Origin: Panicum virgatum
Taxonomy: Eukaryota; Streptophyta; Magnoliopsida; Poales; Poaceae
NCBI RefSeq assembly: GCF_016808335.1
Contig: NC_053138.1
Location: 52,606,951-52,670,950 of the forward strand
Direction: 5' to 3'
Length of the DNA: 64,000 nt
A program made the position numbers and the translations under genes. The notes under the pieces were generated by a model. The model worked only from the letters and a program-made list of their open reading frames with translations. It was not told where the DNA came from and did no database searches. This document shows, one piece after another, positions 33,014 to 44,500 of the stretch. Every line of letters starts with the position of its first letter. Within the stretch, counting starts at the first letter, position 1.

Positions 33014-34316
33014 AGTAAAATCCACTATAGGTCCTTGAACTTGTCCTGAGGTCTCATTCAGGTCCATGTACTTAGAAAACCAGCTAAGCACGTCCTTGAA
33101 CTTGTGTAATGGTTCATTTAGGTCCAAAACCAGATTGGCCAAGCTGTTTTGTCCAGCCTGGACTCCACCGTGGCCTACAGGTGGCAAGGGTGGGAAATCT
33201 CCTGCCATGTTTTTGGTTGTTTTGCAAGCCCCCCTAGACATATTGCTCTCTCGTCTCTCCCTCCTTCCCCATTTCCTCTCTTTCCTCAGCCCCACTCATT
33301 ATTCTCCACCAGGCACAGGACGCCATGGCTGCTGCCCCTTCGACAGCCTTAATGGCTATGAAATGAATGTACTAAATCCCAGTACTATGTATGAATATTA
33401 GTGCTATAAATAAGATTTGTTGAAATGTCAGTGATCATTACTTTCAAATAGCATTAAGCATCCATATAGAGGTTTGGTGCTATAATAGCATACAAGCCAC
33501 ACTTCCAAATAACATTAAGCATCCATCTTAGACATGTCACTATCTTAAGCAAACTAACACATCCAACACACAGATCTCACCGTAGATTTGTAACTGTGTG
33601 TGTGCGCTCCATCTATCTATCCCAAAAGGTTTACCAAAAGCTATACCCAAAAGCTGTACCAAAAACTACCCAAAAGCTACACCATGGCCATCAGTTCAGG
33701 TTTGGTGGATTTTTCTTTTTCTTTTTTTCCAGGATTCTCTCCAGTAGACGTCTCATTTCTCTTCTTTGCCTGATTCTTGGCCTTGGACCTTCCTTGTTTT
33801 GTTGCTGCGGTGAGGACAACTGGTCTTGAAGTGGGCTGGTTGTTGTCGATGAAAGATGAAGAAGGGAGGCACTAGTCGCCTCCGCCAGCAGCGCCGAAGG
33901 CAGCCGTCAGCGGGGGTCCCATCCTCTCCCATGGAAGCCGCTGCAGAACCAGCCGCTGGCGGGGGTCGCGCCCTCTCCCGTCGCCGCCGCGGAGCTTCGC
34001 CTCGTCGCGCGTCGCGAGTTACGACTCTGCCGCGTCCGTCCTCTCCACTCTCCTATACTCTGGAAGGAAGCCCACTAAATGAAACACAGCACACACACAC
34101 GGGGCCTTTCTGCATATTTTGTTTGGGTCCAATTTGGTCACAGCGAGTCAACTAGGCCAGCGTAGAGTCCAGGCTGGACAAAACAGCTTGGCAAATCTGA
34201 TTTTGGACCTAAATGAACCATTACACAAGTTCAAGGACCTGCTTAGCTGGTTTTCTAAGTACATGGACCGAGATGAGACCTCAGTACAAGTTCAAGGACC
34301 TACAGTGGATTTTACT
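33014..34316. mobile_element. Long-TIR MULE-like element
   Basis: Inverted repeats of about 165 bp: 33014 onward begins AGTAAAATCCACTATAGGTC, and the reverse complement of the right end at 34316 begins AGTAAAATCCACTGTAGGTC; both continue to a GTCCAGCCTGGACTC segment. T-rich flanks (CTTTTTTTT on both sides) could be a 9-bp target duplication, but a homopolymer is weak evidence. The interior has a GC-rich stretch at 33840-34050 without a recognisable gene. Confidence 0.6.
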
Positions 34317-34339
34317 CTTTTTTTTAAGTCAGAATCAAC

Positions 34340-34798
34340 AATGCTTTAAGCCTCGTTTGGAATACAGGAATTTCACAGAAATTATACAAGAATTTCACAT
34401 GATTCAGTTCAATTCCCACAGGATTGACAGAGTAATCCCGCATTACAAACGGTTCCTTGTTTCTGGGGAACATGGTTGGCACGGAGAAGCAGAGGAAATC
34501 CGCATACTGGCTCTCCTTTTTACTGTACTGCGGTACAAAGCATTCACATGCCTTTCCACTGAAGGAATTTGTTACTATGAGGACCATGTCGACGAGCACC
34601 TCACAAAGTTGTTTTATTCCTCACTCGCAAAAAAAAGTTACTTTATTCCTAGTTTCTTTGGGGTACGACCGATAATGCACAGCTTTGACACAAAAGTGAT
34701 TCAAGATAGAAGCGAGCTAGACTTGAGCTAGATCCGAGGCCGACATTAGGAAGCAAAAGATTTCTATGTCAGGGCCATTGGTGGCGGATGAGGACTAA
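34340..34798. other. MITE-like remnant
   Basis: GCCTCGTTTGGAATACAGGA followed by CAGGAATTTCACAGAAATT-type text matches a common grass MITE style up to about 34460. The rest has no recognisable content. Confidence 0.3.
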
Positions 34799-35490
34799 GG
34801 GTCTGTTTGGTTGAGTTGTGATTGTGAAAAAAAAGCTGCTGTGAGCTGTGAAAAAGCTGCTGTGAGCTGCGACCTGTGAGAAAGTTGAAAGCTGTTTGGT
34901 TTAAACAACCGTGAAACTATAGGTTTGGTAAAAAAAGTCTGTAATGTCCCTGAAGGCCTGTGAGACTATTTATATGCAAATTGATCGTAAAAGTCTGTGT
35001 TGTTCACTGATTCACATATAAATAACCATATTTGAAAGGAAAATTTAATTACTTTTAAGTTTTGCATCCACCATTAACGTATGGTCCACATAAGTACAAA
35101 GTAGAATAAAAGATATATGGTTCATATGAGATCCTCCTTCAACATAATTTATCTCTCTCTCGCATTAACCAAAGCATCAGCTATCCTACTGCGAATGGTA
35201 TTCATGGTTTCCTCATTCTCACCATCTGGATTCTCATCTCCTTGTGTTTATGTTGTAGCGGATGTCTCTTCTAGTAGGTAGTCCTCATCAGCATCACATC
35301 TATCGAACTCCTTATCATGCAGCTTACTATCACATATAAAATTGTGCAATGCCATACAAGCAAGAATAATATGCTTCTGAGTACGAGTAGAGAAACTAGG
35401 GATGCCTTTCAAAATACGCCACTTCTGCTCCAAAACTTCAAAAGCCCGCTCAATGACATTTCGAAGGAATGAATGCAAGAAATTTCGCAG
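34799..35490 (-). pseudogene. PIF/Harbinger transposase C-terminal fragment with one terminus
   Basis: GGGTCTGTTTGGTTGAG at 34799, preceded by TAA (34796-34798), fits a PIF/Harbinger terminus and its 3-bp target site. Within, on the minus strand from about 35490 to 35248, is the end of a DDE_Tnp_4 nuclease: R-N-V-I-E-R-A-F-E-V-L, W-R-I-L-K-G-I-P and A-C-M-A-L-H-N-F-I. The remaining transposase is absent; the frame continues into unrelated GC-rich tandem repeats. Confidence 0.75.
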
Positions 35491-36213
35491 GGGTGTCAGA
35501 GAGGGCCGGCATCGGAGAGGGGTCGGGGAGGGCCGCAGGGCGTCGGAGAGGGGTCGGGGAGGGCCGCAGGGCACTGGAGAGTGCCGCAGGGGCATCGGAG
35601 AGGGTTGTAGGGGCGGGGACGGCTAAAACAATGACGGGAGCGGGAGATGGCGCGGAGAGGACCCCGACAGGTTCTCTCTCTCTCTTTTTCTCTACCGGGG
35701 GCCCACGGCGTTGAATGGCGCAGAGGAGCCGACGACGTCACGGCACAGCTCTACGTTAGCGCCCCCGCCTGCCATGCCGTCCCGCGCGGCGCGCAGCAAG
35801 CTGTCGGTCCCTCCGGCTCCATTCCATGCTAGCTTTCTGCCTTTCTCACTCGCCGGCAGTGCGTTACCTGCGAGGAAGGGGATGGAAGCTAGGGGAGGGG
35901 CTTGAGGGGCCCCGCGAGACACCCCTGATTGAGTTGGAGAGGGGTAAAATTGGAAAATAAAATATATGACAGATCTAATTTAACGGTGTTACGGGATCTT
36001 TTGTTCTTAATATAACGGCGATGGCACTGAAGGAATGGACAATTTAAGGTGATGGCATTAAAAGAACATGCTAAATTTTGATGGCATTGAAGGGGCAGGC
36101 TAAATTTTCAATGATATGGAGGGAATTTTGTCCTTGCCTCCGGCTGCTACTCTCGGCAGCACCGTTTTTGCCGCATTGGACGAGCTACTGCCTGCTGCAC
36201 CTTGGAGGAGGAT
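35490..36213. other. GC-rich tandem-repeat block and unassigned sequence
   Basis: 35500-35620 has about three imperfect copies of a 34-bp unit (GGGTCGGGGAGGGCCGCAGG and flanking CATCGGAGAG). Beyond 35940 there is a cluster of GATGGCATTGAAGG-like words (near 36020, 36050, 36080). No gene is seen. Confidence 0.4.
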
Positions 36214-36218
36214 GTGGC

Positions 36219-36817
36219 TATTGGGAATTGTGGGCTATTCGGTCTACCCTCTATTCCTCTGCCTTTTCCGTGGTGCCGCTCACAATGCATAATGAGGCTA
36301 GAGGGTAGAGACCTATTTATAGACTCCACTTCCAGGTGTTACACATATACATATATTTAACCTGTGTTCCGGAAAACCATGTGACTCCTGAATCATATCA
36401 CCAACCACGATCAGACATGCCAGTTTTACGAGTCTAAAATATAATAGTCCCAAGCACACATGTGTGAGTCATGTGCCATGATCAGTTGTATGTATGAGAT
36501 CAATTCCAATCTGATCATGTGGGCTAACAGCCTGCAGAGCCGATCCTGCAAAACAAACCCAGCAATTCCATCATGCTGTATCCGGGTCAAACATGTACGT
36601 ACATAATAAATATTCCAGTAGAGTCGATTTCAATTAATTCCTCTATTGTATTCCAGCCCAGATGTCCTCAGCGCCTCGAGTACAAATTCCACGAGTTAAA
36701 TTCCACATCAATAATTCCCCATCACGCATCAATAAATAATTCCACATTGAGGTAGACAATAACCATAATATAAATAATATGAATAAATGTTGAAAGCCAC
36801 ATATAAGAAATCCAACA
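36219..36817 (-). repeat. 3' LTR of the Copia element at 36219-43559
   Basis: 599 bp. It ends AAATCCAACA, immediately followed by the polypurine tract (plus strand TCTCCCACTT, 36818-36827). A few bases longer than its partner because of short indels around 36600 and 36690. Confidence 0.9.
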
Positions 36818-36839
36818 TCTCCCACTTGGCTAAAACATT

Positions 36840-37618
36840 TCAATCCATGAACTTAAGTCCCATGTCTCTAACATGCTTAGAAAATAATTCTTGACTAAGT
36901 GACTTAGTCAGTGGATCTGCAACCATACTAGTACTAGGCAAATAAACCAAGTGAATAGTCTTCAGCCTATTTATTACATCACGAATATAATGATACCTTC
37001 CCTCAATATGTTTACTTTTTCTATGAAACTTTGGATCTTTGGAGACCTTGATCGCTGCCATATTATCACAAAAAATAGTGACAGGTTGTGATGCACTTTC
37101 CACGACCTTTAGTGATGCAAGAAATTCCCTTAGCCATACTCTTTCCTTTGCTGCTTCAATGCAGCAATATACTCAGCTTCCATGGATGAAAGAGCAACTG
37201 AATTTTGCTTCCTGCTACACCAAGAAATAGCACCTCCTGCCAAAGTAAATATATAACCTGACGTAGATTTTCGGTCATCCAAATCCCCTTGCCAATCAGC
37301 ATCAGTACAACCCTGCAGCTGAAGATTATGACCGTTAAAAGACAATGAATAATCCAAGGTTCCTTTGACATAACGCAACACATGATTAATTTGTTTCCAG
37401 TGCTCTTCCCCAGGATTCTTTTGATATCTACTTAGAATTCCAATAGCATGGCTAAGGTCAGGTCGTGTGAATAACATAGCATACATAAGACATCCCAAAG
37501 CTGAAGAATAAGGAATGCCTTTCATTCTTTCTTTTTCCTCAGGAGTGTATGGGCGTAGCTCCTCACTGAGTTTAGTTCCCTTTACCAAAGGTACATTAAC
37601 AGCTTTACAATGTTCCAT
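36840..37618 (-). pseudogene. Copia RNase H, frameshifted
   Basis: 37618-37130 carries C-T-D-A-D-W-Q-G-D, R-K-S-T-S-G-Y and S-S-M-E-A-E-Y. The frame ends artificially at 37130 after a shift near 37140. 37103-36840 carries F-C-D-N-M-A-A-I-K-V-S-K-D and R-S-K-H-I-E-G-like K-S-K-H-I-E-G-R-Y-H, then A-D-P-L-T-K-S-L. The last stop at 36840 is only 23 bp from the LTR. Confidence 0.85.
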
Positions 37619-37672
37619 AGAGAATCGTTTTAGAACGCTTTGAAGGTAAGTCTTTTAAAACAAACCAAGAAG

Positions 37673-38753
37673 TCATTTATTCCGATCTCTATGTATTTCT
37701 ACTCCCAAAACATAGGAAGCTTCCCCCATATCTTTCATGTCAAATTTAGAAGATAACCAAGCTTTAACTTCCACCAATGTAACTTTATCATTAGAAGCAA
37801 TAAGAATATCATCAACGTATAATGACAGTAACACAAAATTACTCCCAATAACTTTAGTATATATGCAATGATCACCTTCCGTCATTGAGAACCCATATGA
37901 CGTGATAGCATTATCAAAAAGAATATACCATTGGTGTGAAGCTTGTTTAAGACCATAAATGGATCTATTTAACTTACAAACCATATTTTCTTTTCCTTTT
38001 TCTCCAAAACCTTCCGGCTGTAACATATAAATTTCCTCCTCCAAATGGCCATTAAGAAATGCAGTTTTGTCATCCATTTGATGGAGTTCAAGATCATAAT
38101 AAGCCGTCAAAGCACTAATAATACGAATAGAAGTAAATTTTGCAACAGGAGAAAAAGTTTCCACAAAGTCAACACCTTCTCTTTGTGTGAAGCCTTTAGC
38201 AATAAGCCTAGCCTTATATTTTTCTACTTGGCTAGCTACATTAAGTTTTTTTTTTGAAAATCCATTTACAACCTATGGGTTTGCGGTTGTTTGGTAAATT
38301 AACAAGTTCCCAAACCTTATTCTTCCTCATTGAGTTTAATTCCGCATTGCTTCCACCCATAGTTTTAATTGAGCACAATTAGTGGCTTCTTTATAGCTTT
38401 TTGGGTCTTCCTCTAAATCTGAAATTTTAGAGTGCACTTCCCTCAGAAACACATAATAATCATCTAAATATGATTGAGCATGTGTATTCCTCCCACTTCT
38501 CCTAACTGTATTAGTGTTGGGAGTTTGGTCTCTATTAATTTCTGGAGTAAAAATTTCCTCATTATGTGAGTTAATTCGAGATGTATCCATTTGCATTTCA
38601 TTTGGAGTTGCCAATAATTCCACCCTTGCCCGCTTAGCACGGCGAGGGGTGTGTTGATCTAGAAAAACTGCATCTCTACTTTCCACCAATTTATCATTCT
38701 CAGGATCATAAAAACGATACCCTTTAGATAATGAAGAATAACCAATAAAAATT
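37673..38753 (-). pseudogene. Copia reverse transcriptase and preceding linker
   Basis: 38164-37673 holds E-T-F-S-P-V-A-K, Q-M-D-D-K-T-A-F-L-N-G (D where V is usual after the catalytic aspartate), Y-G-L-K-Q-A-S, and an intact S-L-Y-V-D-D-I-L-I-A (37808-37819). 38689-38336 is the linker between integrase and RT. Frames differ between the pieces. The MULE inserted at 38753/40409, within the region linking integrase and RT. Confidence 0.87.
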
Positions 38754-39318
38754 GGCGAAATAGCCGTTTTGGCCCCTCAACTATCACCAAAGGCTCAAAT
38801 TGGCCCCTCAACTATCAAAAAGTCCACTTTGGCCCTTAATCTTATGATTTTCGTCTCAATCTCATCCATTCGCCTATTTTGCTGGACACGTGGACAGATG
38901 GACACGCAAAAAGTCGATCCTGCCCCTCCCTAATTTCTTTCCCTGCTGGCTGCTCACGATGTTTCCAACCCCGTCGTTTCCATGAGACACAGCATGTACG
39001 AGCTGTACCAACAGTCAGATGAACAATGGGATCATATGTATGCCGATCGGCAGAGAACAAAGAGATTGCATTGTAATCTTAATTTTTTTCATTGTTGTAA
39101 TTGCCTGTGGCATATGGCTCATTGTGTAACATGTGGTTTGCGGCAAAATGGAATGAATGCAGAAACAAATTGTTGTCATTGTTGTAACAAATGATACAAA
39201 TGTAACATGTCTCATGGTTTTGACATAATAAATGATACAAAAGCATTCATGCCTTGAAACTAGGCGTTGAAACTACATCTTCTTGTTCTATGATTGCACC
39301 AGCTTGGATGTTTTTTTT

Positions 39319-39534
39319 CTAAGAAGAGCTGCTTTGGCCTGATGTTGATCCACGGCCAAGTGATGTGGATTTGATTTTTGCAGATGCACGCCCACCTTTT
39401 ACATTGATTGTTGCCTTTGCAAATGAGGAAGCAGTCCCAGCATTGGTTTCGATAACAACAGAAGCACTACCTCCAGCAGATGCTTGAGCACTCTCTCCAA
39501 AAGATAGTAGCCTTCTTTTTGGACCAGACTGCAA
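39319..39534 (-). CDS. Unidentified coding scrap inside the nested MULE
   Basis: A 71-residue frame rich in S, A, G and T (S-G-P-K-R-R-L-L-S-F-G-E-S-A at its start, ending in serines). It may be a last exon: an acceptor-like sequence lies just upstream on the minus strand, and a second open segment at about 39640-39770 ends near K-S-V-A-D-F-I-K-S. I do not recognise the protein. It could be a captured host gene or the tail of a lost transposase. Confidence 0.35.
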   Translation of the reverse strand: MQSGPKRRLLSFGESAQASAGGSASVVIETNAGTASSFAKATINVKGGRASAKIKSTSLGRGSTSGQSSSS

Positions 39535-40060
39535 AATTTAACAAAGCCTCAGACTTCTTATTAACCTGTAAAAATTTTGCAAAGTGTTGCAGCATGGACA
39601 TATCATTACTTACTAACCTGTATAAATGATGAACCTTCAGGCATCTTACTCTGACTTGATGAAGTCAGCTACAGATTTTCGTTTGGTTTGATTGGACTGT
39701 GCAGGTTGAATTGGCAATGGGACTGACTGACTTATTGCAGCAGCAGGCGGATTATGTGACCCAGCATGTTCTTGCTGTTATACAGTAGAGATTACGTTAG
39801 TGTCATCAAATACAGTAAGGAATGAATAAACTGCAATAAGGGAAAATATTAAAATAAGTAAACACCATTTGTTGTTTGCAAGTCCTCGAGTTGTGACCAT
39901 AATTTTTGCAGCCCTATGGATCAACTATATGGTCAAATTCAAACATTTTACAAGGAAATCAAATCCAATCACAAAATCAGAGAAGTGCTACTTCATCTCA
40001 CCTGTTGCAGCTCGTGCACTCCTCTTCCTGCGTCGTGGCTGTAGATGAGCCAGTAGAAGG

Positions 40061-40119
40061 GTGCGCCTCCACCAAGAGATGGGGTGCGCCTCCACCAAGA
40101 AAAGGGTGCGCCACCACAG
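40061..40119 (+). repeat. GGGTGCGCCTCCACCAAGA tandem repeat in the MULE interior
   Basis: Three imperfect units of about 24 bp (from about 40058, 40081 and 40106), each starting with GGGTGCGCC. Confidence 0.7.
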
Positions 40120-40417
40120 CTATCCTCCCCAAGCCGAAACCCTAACCTATTTGTCCAGTCGCCATGAAGAAAACAAGAGGAAGGAAAGAACGGAGAGAAA
40201 CGTCGTGAGCAGCCAGCAGGGAAAGAAATTAGGGAGGGGCAGGATCGACTTTTCACGTGTCCATCTGTCCATGTGTCCAGCAAAATAGGCGAATGGATGA
40301 GATTGAGACGAAAATCATAAGATTAAGGGCCAAAGTGGACTTTTTGATAGTTGAGGGGCCAATTTGAGCCTTTGGTGATAGTTGAGGGGCCAAAACGGCT
40401 ATTTCGCCATAAAAATT

Positions 40418-41700
40418 CCTGGTGTACTTTTAAATTGCAATTTAGTACGATATTTATTTGGCACTCTAATTTGAGCATTTCAACCCCAAACAGCTAAATG
40501 ACGAAGTGAGGGTTTTCTTCCAGTCCACAACTCAAAAGGAGTGACTGTGACAGCTTTAGATGGTGAATGATTCAATAAATAAACAGCAGTATGTAGAGCT
40601 TCACCCCAAAAAGACAAAGGTAAATCTGAATAAGCCATCATGGATCTAACCATATCCATAAGTGTTCTATTCCTCCGCTCAGCCACACCATTTTGCTGCG
40701 GAGTGTATGGCATAGTATAGTGATGAATAATTCCATGCTCCTTACAAAAATTATTTAATATTCCTGAAGTGTATTCTCCCCCACGATCAGTTCTTAAAAC
40801 TTTAGTAGTTTTATTCAACTGATTTTCCACTTCAGTTTTAAATATCTTGAATGCATCAAAACCTTCCGACTTGTGTTTAAGAAGATAGACATAACCGTAT
40901 CTAGAATAATCATCAATGAATGTGATAAAATAAACCTTTTGACCTTTAGTAGGAATTGACATCTCACCACAAATATCAGAATGAATAATTGCAAGAGGCT
41001 CTGTAGATCTTTTCGCCTTTGGAAAAGGCGCACGAGTCATTTTACCCATTATACATGCCTCACATGTACCAAAATCCTCCCACTTAAAGTTTAGAATTCC
41101 AGAATTAATAAGTCTCTTAATTCTGTTTTTAGATATATGACCAAGTCGTAAATGCCATAAATAAGATTCCGAGCATGTGTTCGTATCATTAGAATTCCTC
41201 ACTATGGAGTTATCCTCACCAACTAAGCAATCAGTAGTATCATATTCCAAAATATCATCAAGAAAATAAAGGCCATCATGACGAACACCAGTATGCACTA
41301 AATTTCCATTGAGTAATATTTTAACCCTTCCTTTTCGAAATAGTATATCATAACCAATAGATTCCAACTGAGAGACAGATATTAAATTCCTTCTCATGCT
41401 AGGTGAATATAATGTATCCTTGAACAATAATTTTCCTCCACCAGGGAGTTTGAGGATATAATTTCCAATTCCAAGTATATCAGCTTTAGCATTAGTGCCT
41501 AAGTAGACATATCTATTTCCTCTTGGAATTGTTTGCATGGAAGTAAATGATTTATTATCTCTAGCAATATGTGATGTTGAACCAGAATCGACAACCCAAC
41601 TATTTAGAAAAGTGGTAGTAAATAAAGATTCAGTGCATACGAAAATGTGATGCATACTTGATTATTGTCCTGCTTATTTTTATCATTAAATTTCTTCTTC
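40418..41700 (-). pseudogene. Copia protease and integrase
   Basis: A 391-residue open frame (41655-40480). Protease: W-V-V-D-S-G-S-T-S-H-I with catalytic D-S-G. Integrase: HHCC module W-H-L-R-L-G-H-I-S...C-E-A-C-I-M-G-K-M, then H-S-D-I-C-G, D-D-Y-S-R-Y-G-Y, R-T-D-R-G-G-E-Y and Y-T-P-Q-Q-N-G-V-A-E-R-R-N, so the DDE residues are all present. It continues towards the MULE insertion point. Confidence 0.9.
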
Positions 41701-42554
41701 TTCCTGCAGTCAGCTCTGAAATGCCCATACATATGTCACAGTTGTGACAAGTGAAGTTCTTCTTGTTCTTGTCACCCCCTTGAGATGAGTCATAATTTCC
41801 ATGATCATCACGCCCACGTTTCTTATTAAGCTTGTCTCTCAGATCCCCTTTAGGCTTCCTCTTTTGTCAGTTCCATTTGTTTCCATTGTATCTTTCCTCT
41901 CCAAGGTGCAACTCAGAATTGTTTGAGTTTCTTTCCTTTCACTGGGGGAGTTTTCTGTCTTCTTCCATAAGCAAGTGATGCCTCAAATTGCGCATATTAA
42001 GTGTGCGCTCAGAATGACAAAAAGACATCTTGAATGGTTCCCATGAATATGGCAAAGAGTTCAATACTACCATAACCTGCACTTTTTCTTGAAAAGGATA
42101 ACCAGCAACCTTTAATTCTTCCGCCAGAACACTCAGTTTATTAATATGGACATTAACAGAAACACCTTCATTCATCTTAGTAGAGAAAAAATGGTTAACA
42201 AGACTGAGCACTTTTACCAGAGACACATCACCAAAATCTTTTTCCAGTTTGCCCATGATTTTTCTGGCAACCTGTTCACCTTCATACTCAGCAGCTAAAG
42301 AATCAGTCATAGAACCTAATAGAAATATGCGAGCCCTTTTATTATCCTTAGCTCATGCTTCATATTCTAGCAAATAGCTTCCCTTTTCCTCATTACTGGC
42401 ATCATTATCTGGCTTTTTCGGTTAAGGAACATCAATGACATAATCAATATTCTCAGCAGTAATCAAATACATGATCTTCCGTTTCCAAACCGTAAAATTA
42501 GATCCATCAAACTTGCAACCTCTAACCAGAAAACACTATTCGACGCCATTGGAT
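41701..42554 (-). pseudogene. Copia gag with degraded zinc knuckle
   Basis: The start is probably the ATG near 42552 (M-A-S-N-S), followed within ten codons by a frameshift and later by a stop. The UBN2-like part is clear at 42310-41939 (V-N-H-F-F-S-T-K-M-N, L-N-S-L-P-Y-S-W-E). The zinc knuckle near 41740 keeps T-C-H-N-C, but a further frameshift separates it from the G-H-F-R-A-D-C part. Confidence 0.75.
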
Positions 42555-42975
42555 AGGGAGTGAAATTACCCTCGTGCTGGTTGGGTCACGTGAACTGGCA
42601 CAAACTAGGGCAATAGTACACAGGATCTTGAACTTGACTGGATGAAGAATAAAGAAATTCCTTTCCTTCCTTCCTTTGGTCACCGTGATGACAGAGGGAG
42701 TGTCCAACGTGGGGAACGTCAGCAACGACCACGAGCAGCACACAGGGCGCCAGAGGCAGAGTCAGAGGCCACCAGGGGGACGTCGGCGATGACCACGCGC
42801 AGCGCACAGGACGCCTATGTCCCCTCGATCAGCGATCCACGCGCACAGCAGGGATAGGCAGATGCCCCCGCGCTGCAGCACGTAGATTAGTTTGACGATC
42901 CAATCGCCGCGGGGGCGGCGGCGGCGTGATAGGGTTTGTTGCAGCGGAATTAGATGGAGCTGGCTGTGATACTAA

Positions 42976-43559
42976 TGTTGGAAATTGTGGACTATTCGGT
43001 CTACTCTCTACTCCTCTGTGTTTTCCGTGGTGCCGCTCACAATGCATAATAAGGCTAGAGGGTAGGGACCTATTTATAGACTCCACTTCTAGGTGTTACA
43101 CATATACATATATTTAACCTGTGTTCCGAAAAATCGTGTGACTCCTGAATCATGTCACCAACCACGATCAGACATGCCAGTTTTACGAGTCTAAAATATA
43201 ATAGTCCCAAGCACACATGTGTGAGTCATGTGTCATGATCAGTTGTATGTATGAGATCAATTCCAATCTGATCATGTGGGCTAACAGCCTGCAGAGCCGA
43301 TCTTGCAAAACAAACCCAGCAATTCCATCGTGCTGTACCCGGGTCAAATATGTAGTACATAATAAATATTTTGGTAGAGTTGATCTCAATTAATTCCTTT
43401 ACTGTATTTCAGCACAGTTGTCCTCGGCGCCTCGAGTACAAATTCCACATCAATAATTCCCCATCACGCATCAATAAATAATTTCACATTGAGGTAGACA
43501 ATAACCATAATATTAATAATATGAATAAATGTTGAAAACCACATATAAGAAATCCAACA
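42976..43559 (-). repeat. 5' LTR of the Copia element at 36219-43559
   Basis: 584 bp, plus-strand ends TGTTGGAAATTGTGG and AAATCCAACA. Next to it on the minus strand is TTAGTATCACAGCCAGCTCC, a degenerate methionine-tRNA primer-binding site. Confidence 0.9.
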
Positions 43560-43629
43560 GTGGCATGGGCGCATGGCGACGAGGCAGCTCCTTGGTAGGC
43601 TGGTAGCCACCACCACGCCAAGCTGGTTT

Positions 43630-43936
43630 TGGGTCGTCCAAAAAAATTAGTTCTAGAGAATCTTGCTATTTAGTTGTAAGTCTATATACAAAACTACTTG
43701 TAGAATTTCTGAGCTAATTCGCAAGATGAATCTAATGAAATATACTAATTTATGATTAGTGAATAATTACTGTAGCATCAACGTAGCAAATTATGGATTA
43801 ATTCGGCTCATTAGATTCGTCTCGCAAATTAGCCTAGGGATTGTGGAATGAGTTTTATCAGTAATCTATGTTTAATACTTATAAATATTAAAATGTTCTG
43901 GGACTAATTTTTAGACTTTTAGATCCAAACAGGCCC
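43630..43936. mobile_element. MITE-like non-autonomous DNA element
   Basis: Typical grass MITE text: GGGCCTGTTTGGATCTAAAA on the minus strand at 43936, the pair GATTCGTCTCGC / ATTCGCAAGATGAATC in opposite orientation inside, and GTAGCATCAACGTAGC. The left terminal repeat is degraded and no target duplication is evident. Confidence 0.55.
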
Positions 43937-43996
43937 AGGTACGATGGAGCCAGAGACTACTACTTCTCCAGCTAGCTCGTGTGCCGCGGCAGCGGC

Positions 43997-44489
43997 TGTA
44001 GGTAAATGGGTAGGCTACGCTAGCATCACTACCGCATATACCCAAGATGCTTGCGAGTAGAAGATCATAGATCGTTACCACTAGACACGCAGCGCAGCGG
44101 AAGAAGTCGCGCGTCGATGTAGATGAAGTAGTCGATCACGTCCCACGAACCGAGCTCCTCGTACTTGATCCCAGCAGCCGATCAGCGCAGCAGTCGCAGC
44201 AGCGCCTCCACGGAGTCCACACATACGGGGATGAAACGCCGGGCGTCGGTGTGCTAGCACCGCACGCACGGCATGGGCGGCGGCCGAGAGAGAGAGGGAG
44301 GGGCGGCGGCTAGGAGGTGGCGCGGCTCACAGGGGTATCACCCTCCTAGCCCCTCCCTCGTATATATATGGCGTACTAATGGGCTTCTATCTCATAGGCC
44401 CATTAGTAACCCTAATCCCTCTTGGATCATTATCCTCTTGGGCCTTTAAACCGTATTGTGATGATGGGCTCTTAGGCATATCACCAATA
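43997..44489 (-). repeat. 3' LTR of the Copia element at 43997-51249
   Basis: 493 bp; starts TGTAGGTAAATGGG and ends TATCACCAATA (TA in place of CA). A TATA-like TATATATA at 44361-44369 would be the promoter on the minus strand. Confidence 0.92.
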
Positions 44490-44500
44490 ATCTCCCACTT

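Larger units (their letters stand above)
38754..40408. mobile_element. Mutator-like element nested in Copia pol
   Basis: 212-bp terminal inverted repeats (38754-38965 and 40197-40408) starting GGCGAAATAGCCGTTTTGG, with only a few differences, and a perfect 9-bp target duplication ATAAAAATT (38745-38753 and 40409-40417), the Mutator hallmark. The TIR contains two spaced copies of TTGGCCCCTCAACTATCA. No transposase core is seen in the 1.23-kb interior, so it is non-autonomous. It inserted after the Copia element did. Confidence 0.93.
36219..43559 (-). mobile_element. Copia LTR retrotransposon with a nested MULE
   Basis: LTRs at 36219-36817 and 42976-43559, ending TGTTGGAAATT...AAATCCAACA, with the left copy starting TA instead of TG. 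The 5-bp target duplication GTGGC is perfect (36214-36218, 43560-43564). The primer-binding site lies beside the right LTR and the polypurine tract AAGTGGGAGA beside the left LTR, so the coding strand is minus. Without the MULE at 38754-40408 and one 9-bp duplicate it is about 5.7 kb. Coding pieces are gag, protease, integrase, RT and RNase H in Copia order. It has several frameshifts and is inactive. Confidence 0.93.

Noticed and set aside
33004..34325. Perfect 9-bp target duplication for the long-TIR element
   Set aside because: The flanks are T homopolymers, which slip easily, so the duplication cannot be shown.
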